Assembly: GCF_016427535.1 (NCBI RefSeq)
Contig: NZ_JAELXV010000012.1
Location: 24,320-88,319 of the forward strand
Source: Hymenobacter sp. BT559
Lineage (GTDB): Bacteria; Bacteroidota; Bacteroidia; Cytophagales; Hymenobacteraceae
DNA length: 64,000 bases
Direction of reading: 5' to 3'
Shown here: positions 35,527 through 44,653 of the stretch, piece after piece
How positions within the stretch are numbered: position 1 is the stretch's first letter
How the letters are laid out: each line of letters starts with the position of its first letter
Position numbers and translations under genes: made by a program
The notes under the pieces: generated by a model
The model's database searches: none
Seen by the model: only the letters and a program-made list of their open reading frames with translations
Told to the model about the DNA's origin: nothing

Positions 35527-37239
35527 ATGAAATCATCAACTACCATTAAAGGAATGCTGTCGAGTAACACGATAGTGGTTCCCTCCTACCAACGAGCCTA
35601 CTCCTGGGAAACAGAAGCAAAGCCAGATGTCACGACCTCAAAACAGGTTAATGTCTTTCTAAGTGACCTAGAGGACTATAACAAAAGCTCGGCAACAACC
35701 CCCTATTATTTTGGTCACTTCCTGTTTGAACAGAAGGGAGAAACGGAATTTGGGGTAATCGACGGACAACAGCGGCTCACAACCCTGGTTATCTTTCTTT
35801 CCGCCCTTTTTGCTCGCCTGAAGCAGGTACGAGCTTGGACGGAGTTCGAGGAAACCTGTTTCGAAGACTTGATCAAACGACGGTCTGCCTATCGCTTTGA
35901 AACAGTGGATTATGACCGCCAGCTGTTCAAGGACTACGTAGTCAACCAGAGCCGCACCGATAAGTACGGCCTGAAGACGACTTCTGCGAAGCGCATCGTA
36001 GCAGCATTTGATTTTTTCACTGCCTGCCTGGCGAACAAGGAGGAAGCTTATCTGGTGAAGATGCTGGAAATAGTAAGTACTGCCACTTGCACAACTCACC
36101 CGGTGGAGGATGAGTCGGAGGCTATTCAAATGTTCATTTTCCAGAATAACCGGGGAAAAAAGCCGTCTAATCTGGAGATTATCAAGGCCCAGTTCATGTT
36201 TGCCGTGCATCTGCAGGGTGGAGAGGCAAAGAACGACCTGATTGATGTCATCAAGGATAGATTTGAAAATATCTACCAATCAATCTCCACCATTGAAAAC
36301 AAGGTGAAAGAGGATGATGTGCTGGTCTACACGCTACAAGTATACTTTAACTCCTTGTGGGAGGGCGGCGCGCTCGATAAAATCAACAAGCAGCTATCTG
36401 ACAGCAACCCAATTCCATTCATCGAAGAATTTACGGAGTCGCTGGCCACCAGCTTTCGTCACCTGACAACTTTTTTCAGCGTCGATGAGCCCAGATACCT
36501 CGCCATTCATTCGCTGGTGACCCTGGGAGGCATAAGCCTAGCCCTGCCCTTCATTATAAAGGCATACTCTTTTAATCTGCCCATAGGCCAAATTGAGGAG
36601 TTGTGCGCTGCACTGGAAGTTCTGGTATTCCGGAGCCGGATAATTGGCACCCGGGCTGATTTGACGTCCCGTCTGAATGATGTTTACGCGGGCTTTATTC
36701 AAAAGGAGCCCAACGTCATGCCCAGCATTCAGCCAATTATCAAGCGGGTAAACCTCCTTAAGACTACAACTGACTGGTGGTATGCATACTGGAATAAGAC
36801 CGAACTGGACAAGGCCTTACAAGGCAAAGTGCCTCATTCCATTGCTAGGTTTTTACTGTGGAAATATGAGAATTACTTGCAGGGGCAAGGGAAAAGTGGG
36901 TACGCCCTGATGCGCTTCGATGCCATTTCCGAGCCTCACCTGGAGCATATTGCCCCGCAAACGCCGACGAAAGGCGAGCCCGTAGCGGCCGGTTACCCGG
37001 AGTATGACGATGACTTCAAGAACCAGTTTATCGACTGTTTGGGCAATTACCTATTACTGTCTGCCTCTCATAACTGCTCCATCGGAAACCAGCCATTTCT
37101 GAAAAAGCGAGCCACCTACAACCATTTGGCCCAGCAGCGAGAAATTCAGGACCTAAGCCTAGATTCTGGTGTCTGGAGTAAAGAATTGATTGGAAAGCGT
37201 AAAACGGACATTATTACCTTCATCACCGAAAGCCTATAG
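35527..37239 (+). CDS. GmrSD-like DUF262/DUF1524 protein (type IV restriction-like)
   Basis: A 570-residue single-chain protein with both GmrS-like and GmrD-like parts. Residues 14-90 carry VPSYQRAYSW and VIDGQQRLTTL with D79-G-Q-Q-R83, the DUF262 signature. Near 470-490 comes HLEHIAPQTPTKGEP, and near 505-530 LGNYLLLSASHNCSIGNQPF, the two halves of the DUF1524 His-Me finger nuclease motif. Such proteins cut DNA bearing modified bases, often with NTP hydrolysis at the DUF262 domain. It follows the W-D-W/DarT-like gene by 54 bp, so it may belong to that operon. Coexistence with a base-modification system on the same plasmid requires that its target specificity exclude 7-deazaguanine DNA. Confidence 0.82.
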   Translation: MKSSTTIKGMLSSNTIVVPSYQRAYSWETEAKPDVTTSKQVNVFLSDLEDYNKSSATTPYYFGHFLFEQKGETEFGVIDGQQRLTTLVIFLSALFARLKQVRAWTEFEETCFEDLIKRRSAYRFETVDYDRQLFKDYVVNQSRTDKYGLKTTSAKRIVAAFDFFTACLANKEEAYLVKMLEIVSTATCTTHPVEDESEAIQMFIFQNNRGKKPSNLEIIKAQFMFAVHLQGGEAKNDLIDVIKDRFENIYQSISTIENKVKEDDVLVYTLQVYFNSLWEGGALDKINKQLSDSNPIPFIEEFTESLATSFRHLTTFFSVDEPRYLAIHSLVTLGGISLALPFIIKAYSFNLPIGQIEELCAALEVLVFRSRIIGTRADLTSRLNDVYAGFIQKEPNVMPSIQPIIKRVNLLKTTTDWWYAYWNKTELDKALQGKVPHSIARFLLWKYENYLQGQGKSGYALMRFDAISEPHLEHIAPQTPTKGEPVAAGYPEYDDDFKNQFIDCLGNYLLLSASHNCSIGNQPFLKKRATYNHLAQQREIQDLSLDSGVWSKELIGKRKTDIITFITESL

Positions 37240-37808
37240 GCCGCCGATATCATGCTACAATTCGTAACGAATGTAGCGCAGGTGGAGAAGTTCTACACCG
37301 GGCTTTGTTCTTGAGGTGGTCTGTTTAAGCCGCACAGAGTTGGAACGCAGTCTAGAATTGGTTTCGAAGTGCTTGGGCAAGCAAGTGAGGTGGTCGGCTA
37401 CATCTGAACAGAATAGGCTTTTGGCTTCTCTTCATCATGAAAGACTGAATTGGTCGAGACACCTGTTGTTAGCTGGCAGCTAAGTAATTGTTTCAAATTG
37501 CTTTGCCACTGAAAGCAGGCTAAGGTGGTCACGGATGCGGAAAGTGAACTTACCGATCAGAATGTGCGAGTCCTGTGCACCTCTTTCGGCCGAGTTCATA
37601 TATATTCCAACCTATGCATTTAGTACAAGGCCCTTGCTTTGAACACCTGATTTCATAGCATAGCACCTGGTAAAGCAGGAGTCGACCCATCTCCAACACA
37701 ATATGCAGTAAGCAGGGGACGACAAAATGTACTACCCTCGCTCCACAAGCTTCAAAGGTGCTCCCTATCCTTTGTTTTATATAAGCGCCCCAGCCCAATA
37801 GCCGCAAT
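37240..37808. other. intergenic stretch with no confident gene
   Basis: About 570 bp between the GmrSD-like gene and the HipBA module. A plus-strand frame of roughly 55 codons (around 37300-37480, ending LLLAGS) has plausible composition but no start I can choose and no known family; it could be a relic. No terminator hairpin with a T-tract stands out. Confidence 0.4.
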
Positions 37809-37862
37809 AATGTTCAATAGTCTGTACAAAACATATTATATTTGTTTAAACTATTGAACATT
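37809..37862 (+). promoter_or_regulatory. hipBA promoter enclosed by an operator inverted repeat
   Basis: Perfect 12-bp arms AATGTTCAATAG (37809-37820) and CTATTGAACATT (37851-37862) enclose the core promoter, which has the Bacteroidota -7 box TATATTTG at 37837-37844. The right arm abuts the hipB ATG. HipB-type antitoxins repress their own operon by binding such paired sites, so this is the expected autoregulatory operator. Confidence 0.75.
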
Positions 37863-38183
37863 ATGGGACGTCAAGCCAAGCCTCTACTACCCCGGTTACA
37901 GCAGTACCTAACCGAAGCCGGCGAAAATATTCGCCTGGCCCGGCTGCGCCGTAAGCTCAGCACCACGCAAATTGCGGAGCGCGCGGCGATCAGCCGTACT
38001 ACGCTGGTCGCGGTAGAAAAGGGGGCGCCTAACGTCAGCATCGGCACGTACGTGCAAGTGCTTTTTACCCTGGGATTGGAAAAAACTATCCTCCGCGTAG
38101 CCGAAGACGATGTGCTGGGGCGGAAGCTGCAAGACGCGGGTCTGGTCGTGAAGGAACGGGCCCCCAAACAAGAAGAAAACTAG
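37863..38183 (+). CDS. hipB: HipB-type antitoxin, XRE-family repressor
   Basis: A 106-residue protein from the ATG at 37863; a TTG seven codons earlier would run through the operator and is rejected. An XRE helix-turn-helix spans residues about 20-75: ENIRLARLRRKLSTTQIAE, then AAISRTTLVAVEKGAP and an LFTLGL helix. The tail is charged and likely flexible, as in antitoxins. It is followed by hipA after 4 bp. It should neutralise HipA and repress the operon through the flanking inverted repeat. Confidence 0.85.
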   Translation: MGRQAKPLLPRLQQYLTEAGENIRLARLRRKLSTTQIAERAAISRTTLVAVEKGAPNVSIGTYVQVLFTLGLEKTILRVAEDDVLGRKLQDAGLVVKERAPKQEEN

Positions 38184-38187
38184 CAGC

Positions 38188-39465
38188 ATGGCTAAGAGCC
38201 CCGCTCGTAAACAGGTGCTGGTGTTCGCCGACTGGCAGGGCATGCCCGGTCCGCAACTCATGGGCACCTTGTCTGCCACCCCTGTGCGCGGCAAGGAGAT
38301 TTTCTCGTTTGCGTATGCCCGGGAGTGGCTGGCCTCGTCCTACGCACAACTCCTCGACCCCGCCCTGCAACTCTACTCCGGCCCGCAGTATGTGGCCGAC
38401 GAGGAGCAGAGTAACTTCGGACTCTTTCTTGATTCGGCACCCGATCGCTGGGGCCGCGTGCTGATGAGCCGCCGGGAGGCAGCGCTGGCCCGCCAGGAAG
38501 AACGCCCCGAACGCAAGCTGTTCGAATCAGACTATTTGCTCGGGGTCTACGACGGGCACCGCCTTGGGGGGCTTCGATTCAAGGAGCAAATTGACGGACC
38601 GTTTTTGAACGACAACCGCACGATGGCGGCTCCCCCCTGGGCGTCCTTGCGCGAGTTGGAGCAGGCCAGCCTGGAACTCGAGCGGGATGGGGCCGTCGAC
38701 AACCCGGACTATCTCAAGTGGCTCACGCTCCTCGTGGCGCCGGGCTCTTCACTGGGCGGGGCCCGGCCCAAGGCCAGCGTGGTCGACCCCGACCAGGGAC
38801 TGTGGATGGCCAAGTTTCCCAGCGCGCAGGATGAGCACGACGTTGGCGCCTGGGAGGCCGTGGTGAATCAGCTAGCCATGGCGGCCGGGCTACAGGTAGC
38901 CGAGGGGCGGGCCCAACGCTTCAATTCCCGCCACCATACCTACCTCTCGCGACGATTTGACCGCACCGCTGCCGGCGAGCGACGGCACTTTGCCTCCGCC
39001 ATGACCCTGCTCGGCTACCAGGATGGTACTAGCCATCAAGACGGTGCCAGTTATCTGGAGCTGGCCGAGCTGCTCATGACCCAGGGGGCCAGCGTCGCGG
39101 AGGACCTGGCCGAGCTGTGGCGGCGCATCGTGTACAATATCTGTATTTCCAATACCGACGACCACCTGCGCAACCACGGCTTTCTGCTCACGCCCAAGGG
39201 TTGGCGGTTGGCCCCCGCCTACGATCTGAACCCTATCCCTTACGACAGAGGCCTGCGGCTTAATATTTCCCAGACTGATAACGCCCTCGACCTAGACCTA
39301 GCCCGCCAACAAGCGCCACACTTCCGGTTAACGCTGGCCCAAGCCGATGCCATTATCGATCAAGTGCTGAAAGCGGTGCGTAGCTGGCGGATGGTGGCCG
39401 AGCAATATAACCTGGGCCGCGATGAACAGCGCCGCATCAGCCGGGCCTTTGCTGCCACCGAGTAG
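38188..39465 (+). CDS. hipA: HipA-type serine/threonine kinase toxin
   Basis: A 425-residue HipA-family kinase. The Couple_hipA-like N-terminal domain is followed by the kinase lobe with GGARPKASVVD (about 190-200, nucleotide loop), VYNICISNTDDHLRNHGFLL (about 315-334, catalytic loop with the conserved N-T-D-D-H-x-x-N) and APAYDLNPIPY (about 343-353, metal-binding D-x-N). All key residues are present, so the toxin should be active; known HipA proteins phosphorylate aminoacyl-tRNA synthetases and induce dormancy. It probably stabilises the plasmid or acts as a defence module. Confidence 0.9.
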   Translation: MAKSPARKQVLVFADWQGMPGPQLMGTLSATPVRGKEIFSFAYAREWLASSYAQLLDPALQLYSGPQYVADEEQSNFGLFLDSAPDRWGRVLMSRREAALARQEERPERKLFESDYLLGVYDGHRLGGLRFKEQIDGPFLNDNRTMAAPPWASLRELEQASLELERDGAVDNPDYLKWLTLLVAPGSSLGGARPKASVVDPDQGLWMAKFPSAQDEHDVGAWEAVVNQLAMAAGLQVAEGRAQRFNSRHHTYLSRRFDRTAAGERRHFASAMTLLGYQDGTSHQDGASYLELAELLMTQGASVAEDLAELWRRIVYNICISNTDDHLRNHGFLLTPKGWRLAPAYDLNPIPYDRGLRLNISQTDNALDLDLARQQAPHFRLTLAQADAIIDQVLKAVRSWRMVAEQYNLGRDEQRRISRAFAATE

Positions 39466-39589
39466 ATATCTTAAGACTTCGCACTTTAGGTAGTTTGGAC
39501 ACTGAAACGATAGGCTTATCATACCTGATCATTTTTAAATAGTAACCCTGAACTAATTTTAGCGCAACCTTTATAAATAGTAGTTAACA

Positions 39590-39632
39590 GCAACAAAAGG
39601 CCGCTGGCATAGTACCAGTGGGCTTTTGTTGC
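39590..39632. terminator. hairpin downstream of the GIY-YIG gene (first of a pair)
   Basis: GCAACAAAAGGCCGCTGG at 39590-39607 pairs with 39615-39632 (16 of 18 positions), with a 7-nt loop. The T-tract lies inside the right arm and the A-tract inside the left, so it can act in both directions between convergent hipA and the GIY-YIG gene. It is closely similar to the hairpin at 40730-40778. Confidence 0.75.
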
Positions 39633-39640
39633 TAGTTTAG

Positions 39641-40543
39641 CTAGACGCCTTTAACGCTGGGAGGTGATTTTTCGTTGAGGTTGAGGCCGTAGGCGCGCGA
39701 GCCAAGCTTTTTCATAAATAGGTATTCACGTTTAATGACTTCGGTGCGGGTCATTGTTTTAGGTAGGGTCATTAATATAGTGAACTGAAAATGCTGGCCG
39801 TGGGAAGCATCAACCGCTAGCAGTTTGACCAACTCCATATTGCCACCGTGGCCTTGCGTAGCCACGTAATCTTTCCAGCGGCCCCAAATGCCTTCTGCGC
39901 CGGAAGCGGAGCCAATGTATTGCTTCCCGCTGGACCGGTCTAGGATTAGGTAGACTCCAGCTGTAGCCGAGAGCATTCGTGACCACTCATCTCGTGGTGA
40001 CTGGTTGGCAACTAACTCTGCTAATTCCGCAAAGGAGAGCGTGAAATCTAGATAATCGGTGAATGGCTGACTGAATGGTTTAGGCTGGATTTCCAGCACG
40101 GTCCTGAGTTCATTTGGTCGTAGCCATTGGTGCCAACTGATAGCAGCTTTGCCCCAATCGAAAATAACCCGCTCTTTCAGGTCTTCAAAACCTGGCATTT
40201 CGCGCAGGTTATAATAGAAATTATTGTCGGGCTTCTGCTCGAAGCTTAATACTTGGAATACGCCGACGAAGCGGGACTGGCTGCCATACTCACCAAGACA
40301 GGCCACAATGAAATCGCACTCGTGAAACACGGGCCTAACTTGCTGACGCTGATAATTGAGAAAATCCGCCCGGTAGTTACGGTAGAGGTCATGTATGTCA
40401 ATCGTACCACTAGTATCACGATGTCGGACAAGCTTCACTTTGGCTTGAGGCAGGCCGCGTGCATAGAGCAATTCTTGTAAGGATAGGGGGCACTGTAAAG
40501 TAGTGACCTCTTGTTCAAGAACTTGTAAGGGTTGGTCAGTCAT
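39641..40543 (-). CDS. protein with a C-terminal GIY-YIG nuclease domain
   Basis: A 300-residue protein. Residues about 185-290 are a GIY-YIG domain: GVYLILDRSSGKQYIGSASG, then GRWKDYV with the conserved Arg, and near the end VIKREYLFMKKLGSRAYGLNLN with the family's Glu and final N. The N-terminal 180 residues are of unknown fold and may give DNA specificity, as in restriction or homing enzymes of this type. It stands alone, bounded on both sides by near-identical hairpins, which suggests an independently mobile cassette. Likely cellular target is DNA; a defence role is inference. Confidence 0.78.
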   Translation of the reverse strand: MTDQPLQVLEQEVTTLQCPLSLQELLYARGLPQAKVKLVRHRDTSGTIDIHDLYRNYRADFLNYQRQQVRPVFHECDFIVACLGEYGSQSRFVGVFQVLSFEQKPDNNFYYNLREMPGFEDLKERVIFDWGKAAISWHQWLRPNELRTVLEIQPKPFSQPFTDYLDFTLSFAELAELVANQSPRDEWSRMLSATAGVYLILDRSSGKQYIGSASGAEGIWGRWKDYVATQGHGGNMELVKLLAVDASHGQHFQFTILMTLPKTMTRTEVIKREYLFMKKLGSRAYGLNLNEKSPPSVKGV

Positions 40544-40729
40544 CAGAAAGGGCGCTGAGAAATTAGCAGCGAGCCTTAAGAAGCATCAGAGAATTGAACT
40601 ATGCAAATAAAAGTTATCTGTAACATTTAGCTTGATTCCGCTTCTATTATCAAGCTGGATTAGCACGATACGTTTTGTTGTCACCAGCCAACGGCTTCGT
40701 TTAAAAAGTATGGAGTTGAACAAAGCTGT

Positions 40730-40778
40730 TGGCAACAAAAAGGCCACTGGCATGGTGCCAGTGGCCTTTTTGTTGCCA
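40730..40778. terminator. 23-bp perfect hairpin, second of the pair around the GIY-YIG gene
   Basis: Arms 40730-40752 and 40756-40778 are exact complements around a TGG loop. The core GGCAACAAAAAGGCC...GGCCTTTTTGTTGCC matches the hairpin at 39590 almost base for base in the same orientation. It lies between the 5' side of the GIY-YIG gene and the 3' end of the tra operon, so it is well placed to stop tra transcription. Confidence 0.8.
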
Positions 40779-40834
40779 GTTATAAATAGTATAATCGTGA
40801 GTCAGCTAGGATGAAAAGAAAATAGAGAAGAATA

Positions 40835-41377
40835 CTAGCGGAAATGATACCGCACGCCCACACTACCCAGGCCCGGCCACTCGTCAATCAGGGGATTATT
40901 AAACAGATAGCTTTTGGTAGCCGTGGCGACCAGTGAAACCCGGTTGCCCAGGAAGAAATCAGCTTCTAAGCCAGCTTGCGGGCCGTAGGTGAAGCGGCCC
41001 GGCTTGGTAGCGTCCGAGGCTAGGTCGCCGCTGCCATCGACATTCGTTTGCTCGTAACCGGCCCCAGCACCTAAGAGCAGGTGGAAGTAAGCAAACTCCC
41101 CAATGCGGAACAGCTGAGGCGAGATGAACAGCCGCCCACTGTAGGAAGCGTACTTGCCGCGAGTATCGGGCAGGTTGCCATACTCGTAAACGCCGCCCAG
41201 GCGCAGGGCGAAATGGTCAGTGAGCATGGGTGTATAGCTCAACTCGTAGTAGTTGCCCTTATCGGAGCGCCCGATATAAGCACCCAGGCCAGCGATATGC
41301 TTAACGTGACGCTGAGCCAGGGCCGGCAGCGAGCCGGCCCCAGCCAGTAAAAGCACCACGGACAGGAGCTTTTTCAT
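40835..41377 (-). CDS. traO: conjugal transfer protein TraO-like, outer-membrane beta-barrel
   Basis: A 180-residue secreted protein with a signal peptide (MKKLLSVVLLLAGAGSLPALA, cleavage before Q22). Alternating aromatic and glycine-rich strands (YYELSYTPML, FHLLLGAGAGY, VGVRYHF with a terminal Phe-Arg) indicate a small beta-barrel. GNYYELSY recalls the start of Bacteroidota TraO. It is the last gene of the minus-strand tra operon, 3 bp after the VirB5-like gene. Confidence 0.65.
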   Translation of the reverse strand: MKKLLSVVLLLAGAGSLPALAQRHVKHIAGLGAYIGRSDKGNYYELSYTPMLTDHFALRLGGVYEYGNLPDTRGKYASYSGRLFISPQLFRIGEFAYFHLLLGAGAGYEQTNVDGSGDLASDATKPGRFTYGPQAGLEADFFLGNRVSLVATATKSYLFNNPLIDEWPGLGSVGVRYHFR

Positions 41378-41380
41378 ACT

Positions 41381-42268
41381 TTAGTTGCGGGGCCGCGCCC
41401 GGTCCATTTTGATGAGTGACTGTTGCACCAGCACATCGGAGTACACAGCTTCGGCGGCACTCTGCGAAGGGGTAGACTGCGAGGTTTCCGACAACAGCCG
41501 GTCAGCTTCCAGGCGCAGCTGCATAGCCTTAATCATATTATCGTTGGACGTGTTGAGGGCTATCATCCGCTCCCCCTCCGTCATCGAGTAGCGGCCCGGA
41601 TTTTTCAGCGTAGCATTCATTTCGATGCTTTGCTGCGTCATCTCGTCGGCAATCTTGTAGTAGCCGAAGGCCGTATCAATCTTGCGCTTATTGGCCATTT
41701 CCTGATAGGCGAACGAGGACACCGCGGACTCTTCCCGCTTGGCCTGGTACTGGGCCGAGGTCATGCGGTTGGTTCCCCCCGAGGTAGAGGAGCCGAAGCG
41801 CGAGAACACGTCATATACCGTATTCAGGTCCTGCTGCGGGTTGGTAAGCTGCAAGGCTTGCCGCAGGCGTTCCGCCTTGGGGTAGACGGGCATGTACTGG
41901 TTGCTTTGCCCCCGGCCCGACATGGCCAGCGCCCGCACAAACAGCTCCTGCGGGTTGGAAATCCGCAAATCCTGAATGCTCTGCACTTTCCGCAAGTCAG
42001 CCTGCACCTGCTGTTGCAGGGCCAGGCCTTCTTGGGTAAGGTTTCTCACCTCCCCCGTGATATCCTGCGTCACGCTGGCAATCTGCTTAGCGTCCGTAAT
42101 TACCTGATAGTTCTTAACCGTTTCGCCCCACTGAGTAAGGCGCTTCGCAAATTCACCAATCTGCACGCCCATGTGGAGCGGGTCATTTACTACCATCTGA
42201 GCCGACGCTTTTTGAGTCGGCAGAACTAGCGCAATGGCTACCAGGGCCGCCAAAAGGAGCTTTTTCAT
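41381..42268 (-). CDS. VirB5/TraI-type periplasmic conjugation protein
   Basis: A 295-residue protein with a signal peptide ending near ASAQ, then a long helical body: VQIGEFAKRLTQWGETVKNYQ, LTQEGLALQQQVQADLRK and a C-terminal helix-rich region. Helical periplasmic proteins with a W-x-x-T-x-x-N-Y-Q element are typical of VirB5/TrbJ components and of the DUF4141/TraI proteins of Bacteroidota conjugative elements. It probably sits at the base or tip of the pilus. Its place between traM and traO differs from the traG-H-I-J order I know. Confidence 0.6.
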   Translation of the reverse strand: MKKLLLAALVAIALVLPTQKASAQMVVNDPLHMGVQIGEFAKRLTQWGETVKNYQVITDAKQIASVTQDITGEVRNLTQEGLALQQQVQADLRKVQSIQDLRISNPQELFVRALAMSGRGQSNQYMPVYPKAERLRQALQLTNPQQDLNTVYDVFSRFGSSTSGGTNRMTSAQYQAKREESAVSSFAYQEMANKRKIDTAFGYYKIADEMTQQSIEMNATLKNPGRYSMTEGERMIALNTSNDNMIKAMQLRLEADRLLSETSQSTPSQSAAEAVYSDVLVQQSLIKMDRARPRN

Positions 42269-42298
42269 TGTCGTAAAGAGTTAAGATGAAAGTGAGTA

Positions 42299-43690
42299 TT
42301 AGCGGCTACTCACGGACGCCGAGGGGCTGGGCTGACCGGCCGCCGACGAGGTAATCAGAATGGGGTAGCCATCGGGCAGCAGCACGTCTCGCAGCTTGAT
42401 GCGCGTTCTAGGCCGTGAGAGCATGGTAGCCCCGATGCGGCCGGCCACGCCCGTTACCGAGTTGGCGGCGCTGGCCGAGCGGTCGATTGCCGTACTAAGT
42501 TCCCGCGTTGATTGGGTTTGCAGGTCGTTGCCGGCCTGCTGCGCGTCCTTCGCAATGCGTTTTTCCGGGTCTATCATAATGCCCGGCATGTAGTTAAAGT
42601 CGTAAATCTGTGCGTCTACCCGCGTTGGCCCGAGTCGGTTTATCGCTAGCTCCACACTGTTAGTGCCCACGTTGGCTACTGCCGCGAAGACCATGTTTTT
42701 CGGGAAGGTCACGCCGCTTATTACTGCATCCTCCATGAGGCGCAGAATTACGACCGAGCCGGTACGGACCTTCTGCTCCCCGTTGATAACGCACTGAAAA
42801 AACACGTCGGGAACGAGGGACTGCTGCTGGCCACTCTGAGCCATCATGCGGGAGGAGTTGCCTACTTTAACCGTGTTGAAGCCATCCATCCCGGGCGCAT
42901 TCACCCGGTCCGCCAATTGACTGGCCGCCAATGCCGGGTCACGGTAACGCTTGCCCGTCATGCGCTCGTAGGAGGCGCGGGTTTCCGGGGGCGATGTGCT
43001 GAGCATGGCCAACACGTCCGGGTCGGTTTCAAATGGGGTACCATCCTTATCCACCGCAGGAAGCAGGTTGCGAGTGCGCGGGGCACTGGCTATCCGCCGA
43101 GCACCGCTACCGGAGTGGGGATGACGGGGTACTACCACCGTTTGCGCACTGAAAGAGCCCGTAGCCGGGTCCTGCACCGTCGTTTCTACCGTGTCCACAT
43201 CGGACGCCGCCAGGCGCTCCGCTTCCACTCGTCGCCGGGCTGCTTCCGCCCGCCGCCTGCGGCGTAGTCCTTGCCCGGTCGTATCCACGGCGAATACTTC
43301 GACCATTTCATCCGACGAGGCGCGGGCCGGTACATTGGCTGCATCTATTTCGGCGCGCCGCTGCGCTTCGGCCTGGGCCACCGGGGAAGCCGTAGTTACA
43401 GGGGGAGCCTGTTCGACCGAAGTAATCTCCGGCTCGATGTTGGCCGAGGCCGCCGCTACCGGCTCCTGCTCACGCTGCGCGGCTTCCTTGGCTGATTTAA
43501 GCCAGAGAAAGAGCCCGCCCAGTAGGACGACAATCAGCAGGCCGGCGATGCCCATCCAGTTCTTTTGCAGCATTTCCCCTGGCGTCGGCTTCTTCTTTTC
43601 AGGAGTCGGCCGCTGGTCGTCTTGGTCGTGGTCGCTGTCCGGGCGAGGTACTGCCTCGGGCCGGTCATGTTGGGAGGTGATAGGTTCCAT
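42299..43690 (-). CDS. traM: conjugal transfer protein TraM (VirB10-like)
   Basis: A 463-residue inner-membrane protein. An N-terminal cytoplasmic Pro/Asp/Lys-rich segment is followed by one membrane helix (MGIAGLLIVVLLGGLFLWL, about 46-64), a long low-complexity periplasmic linker (Ala/Glu/Arg-rich), and a C-terminal beta domain with SGQQQSLVPDVFFQCVI, VRTGSVVILRLMEDAVISG and VTFPKNMVFAAV. This is the Bacteroidota TraM / VirB10 arrangement, spanning from inner to outer membrane complex. It is between traN and the VirB5-like gene in one operon. Confidence 0.85.
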   Translation of the reverse strand: MEPITSQHDRPEAVPRPDSDHDQDDQRPTPEKKKPTPGEMLQKNWMGIAGLLIVVLLGGLFLWLKSAKEAAQREQEPVAAASANIEPEITSVEQAPPVTTASPVAQAEAQRRAEIDAANVPARASSDEMVEVFAVDTTGQGLRRRRRAEAARRRVEAERLAASDVDTVETTVQDPATGSFSAQTVVVPRHPHSGSGARRIASAPRTRNLLPAVDKDGTPFETDPDVLAMLSTSPPETRASYERMTGKRYRDPALAASQLADRVNAPGMDGFNTVKVGNSSRMMAQSGQQQSLVPDVFFQCVINGEQKVRTGSVVILRLMEDAVISGVTFPKNMVFAAVANVGTNSVELAINRLGPTRVDAQIYDFNYMPGIMIDPEKRIAKDAQQAGNDLQTQSTRELSTAIDRSASAANSVTGVAGRIGATMLSRPRTRIKLRDVLLPDGYPILITSSAAGQPSPSASVSSR

Positions 43691-43709
43691 GATAGAGAGG
43701 CAGAGCTGG

Positions 43710-44633
43710 TTAGATGGTGGAGGCGCGGTTAATGACTCGCGAAGGCACCGGCAGCACCAGTACCCGTGCCCCGTTCACTTCGCGCAGCGTGACTTCCAGG
43801 TAGCCCCGCTCGGTGGCCGCATATAGTGGAATGGCATAGGTCAGGTAGCCCGTCGTGCGGCCCGTGATAATCTGATTGGCGACCCCACCGGAGGGAGCCA
43901 GCGGCCGGCGCGCCTGGTTCTTTTTCTTCGCCAGAAACTTCTTTTGAGCATTTTCCACCAGCTGGAAGTCGGTGAAGTCTACGTTGTAGTCAATCGCGGA
44001 ATGGTTGATTACTTTGAAGCGCAGATAGGTAAAGTCCTTGTCGTTGCGCACGTTGGCCAGCGAGAGCACCAGGTCGTTATCGACCACGGCCACCGCCTGA
44101 TGCTCTTCTTTCGTCTTGCGCAGCTGGGAGAGCTTGCCTTCTACTTCATTCTTCTTTTCCAGCTCCTTGTCCAGCGCCAGTTCATTTTCCGGGGCCGAGC
44201 CCGCCGAGCTGTTCGGGTTCAGGCCGAGTGCGCCATCCTTCTGGAAATCGTAAAGCTGGAGCACTGGGCGATTCACGTAAACCAGCCGGCCCATCCAGTA
44301 CTTGGAGCCGTACCGAATCAGCATGGGCGTAGGCGGGGCATTCTTGCGCTTGGCCCGCACGAACACGGCATTGGCTTCTATTTTAACCAGGTAGTTATTG
44401 GCCATCCCCACGTCTACCAGCCCCACGGGGCCCCCGAAAACGAGGTAGGTAGTGGAGCTGTCCGACACGGCCACGTCCAGCAGGTTTTCATTAGACTTGG
44501 CCGTTGCGGCAGGACGCTGTGCCCGGATTGGTTGCGCGAGCGGGCGCACGGTAGCGGTCTGGGCGGAGGCCACCGAGGCAGGTAGCAGTGGGAGGACGAG
44601 GCCCAGCACGGCAGAAAGCAGGAGAATACGCAT
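43710..44633 (-). CDS. traN: conjugal transfer protein TraN (VirB9-like)
   Basis: A 307-residue secreted protein (signal peptide ending near VASA) with a DUF4138-type body: YLVFGGPVGLVDVGMANNYLVKI, NAVFVRAK, a charged helix, and a C-terminal beta region DFTYLRFKVINHSAIDYNVDFTDF followed by ITGRTTGYLTYAIPL. This is the TraN/VirB9 component of the outer-membrane core complex, expected to contact TraM and TraO. Spaced 19 bp before traM. Confidence 0.85.
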   Translation of the reverse strand: MRILLLSAVLGLVLPLLPASVASAQTATVRPLAQPIRAQRPAATAKSNENLLDVAVSDSSTTYLVFGGPVGLVDVGMANNYLVKIEANAVFVRAKRKNAPPTPMLIRYGSKYWMGRLVYVNRPVLQLYDFQKDGALGLNPNSSAGSAPENELALDKELEKKNEVEGKLSQLRKTKEEHQAVAVVDNDLVLSLANVRNDKDFTYLRFKVINHSAIDYNVDFTDFQLVENAQKKFLAKKKNQARRPLAPSGGVANQIITGRTTGYLTYAIPLYAATERGYLEVTLREVNGARVLVLPVPSRVINRASTI

Positions 44634-44653
44634 GAGGGAGACGGTCTTGAGGG

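Noticed and set aside
41423..42229. 268-codon plus-strand open frame opposite the VirB5-like gene
   Set aside because: No signal peptide or motif. The minus-strand gene has both a signal peptide and an operon position.
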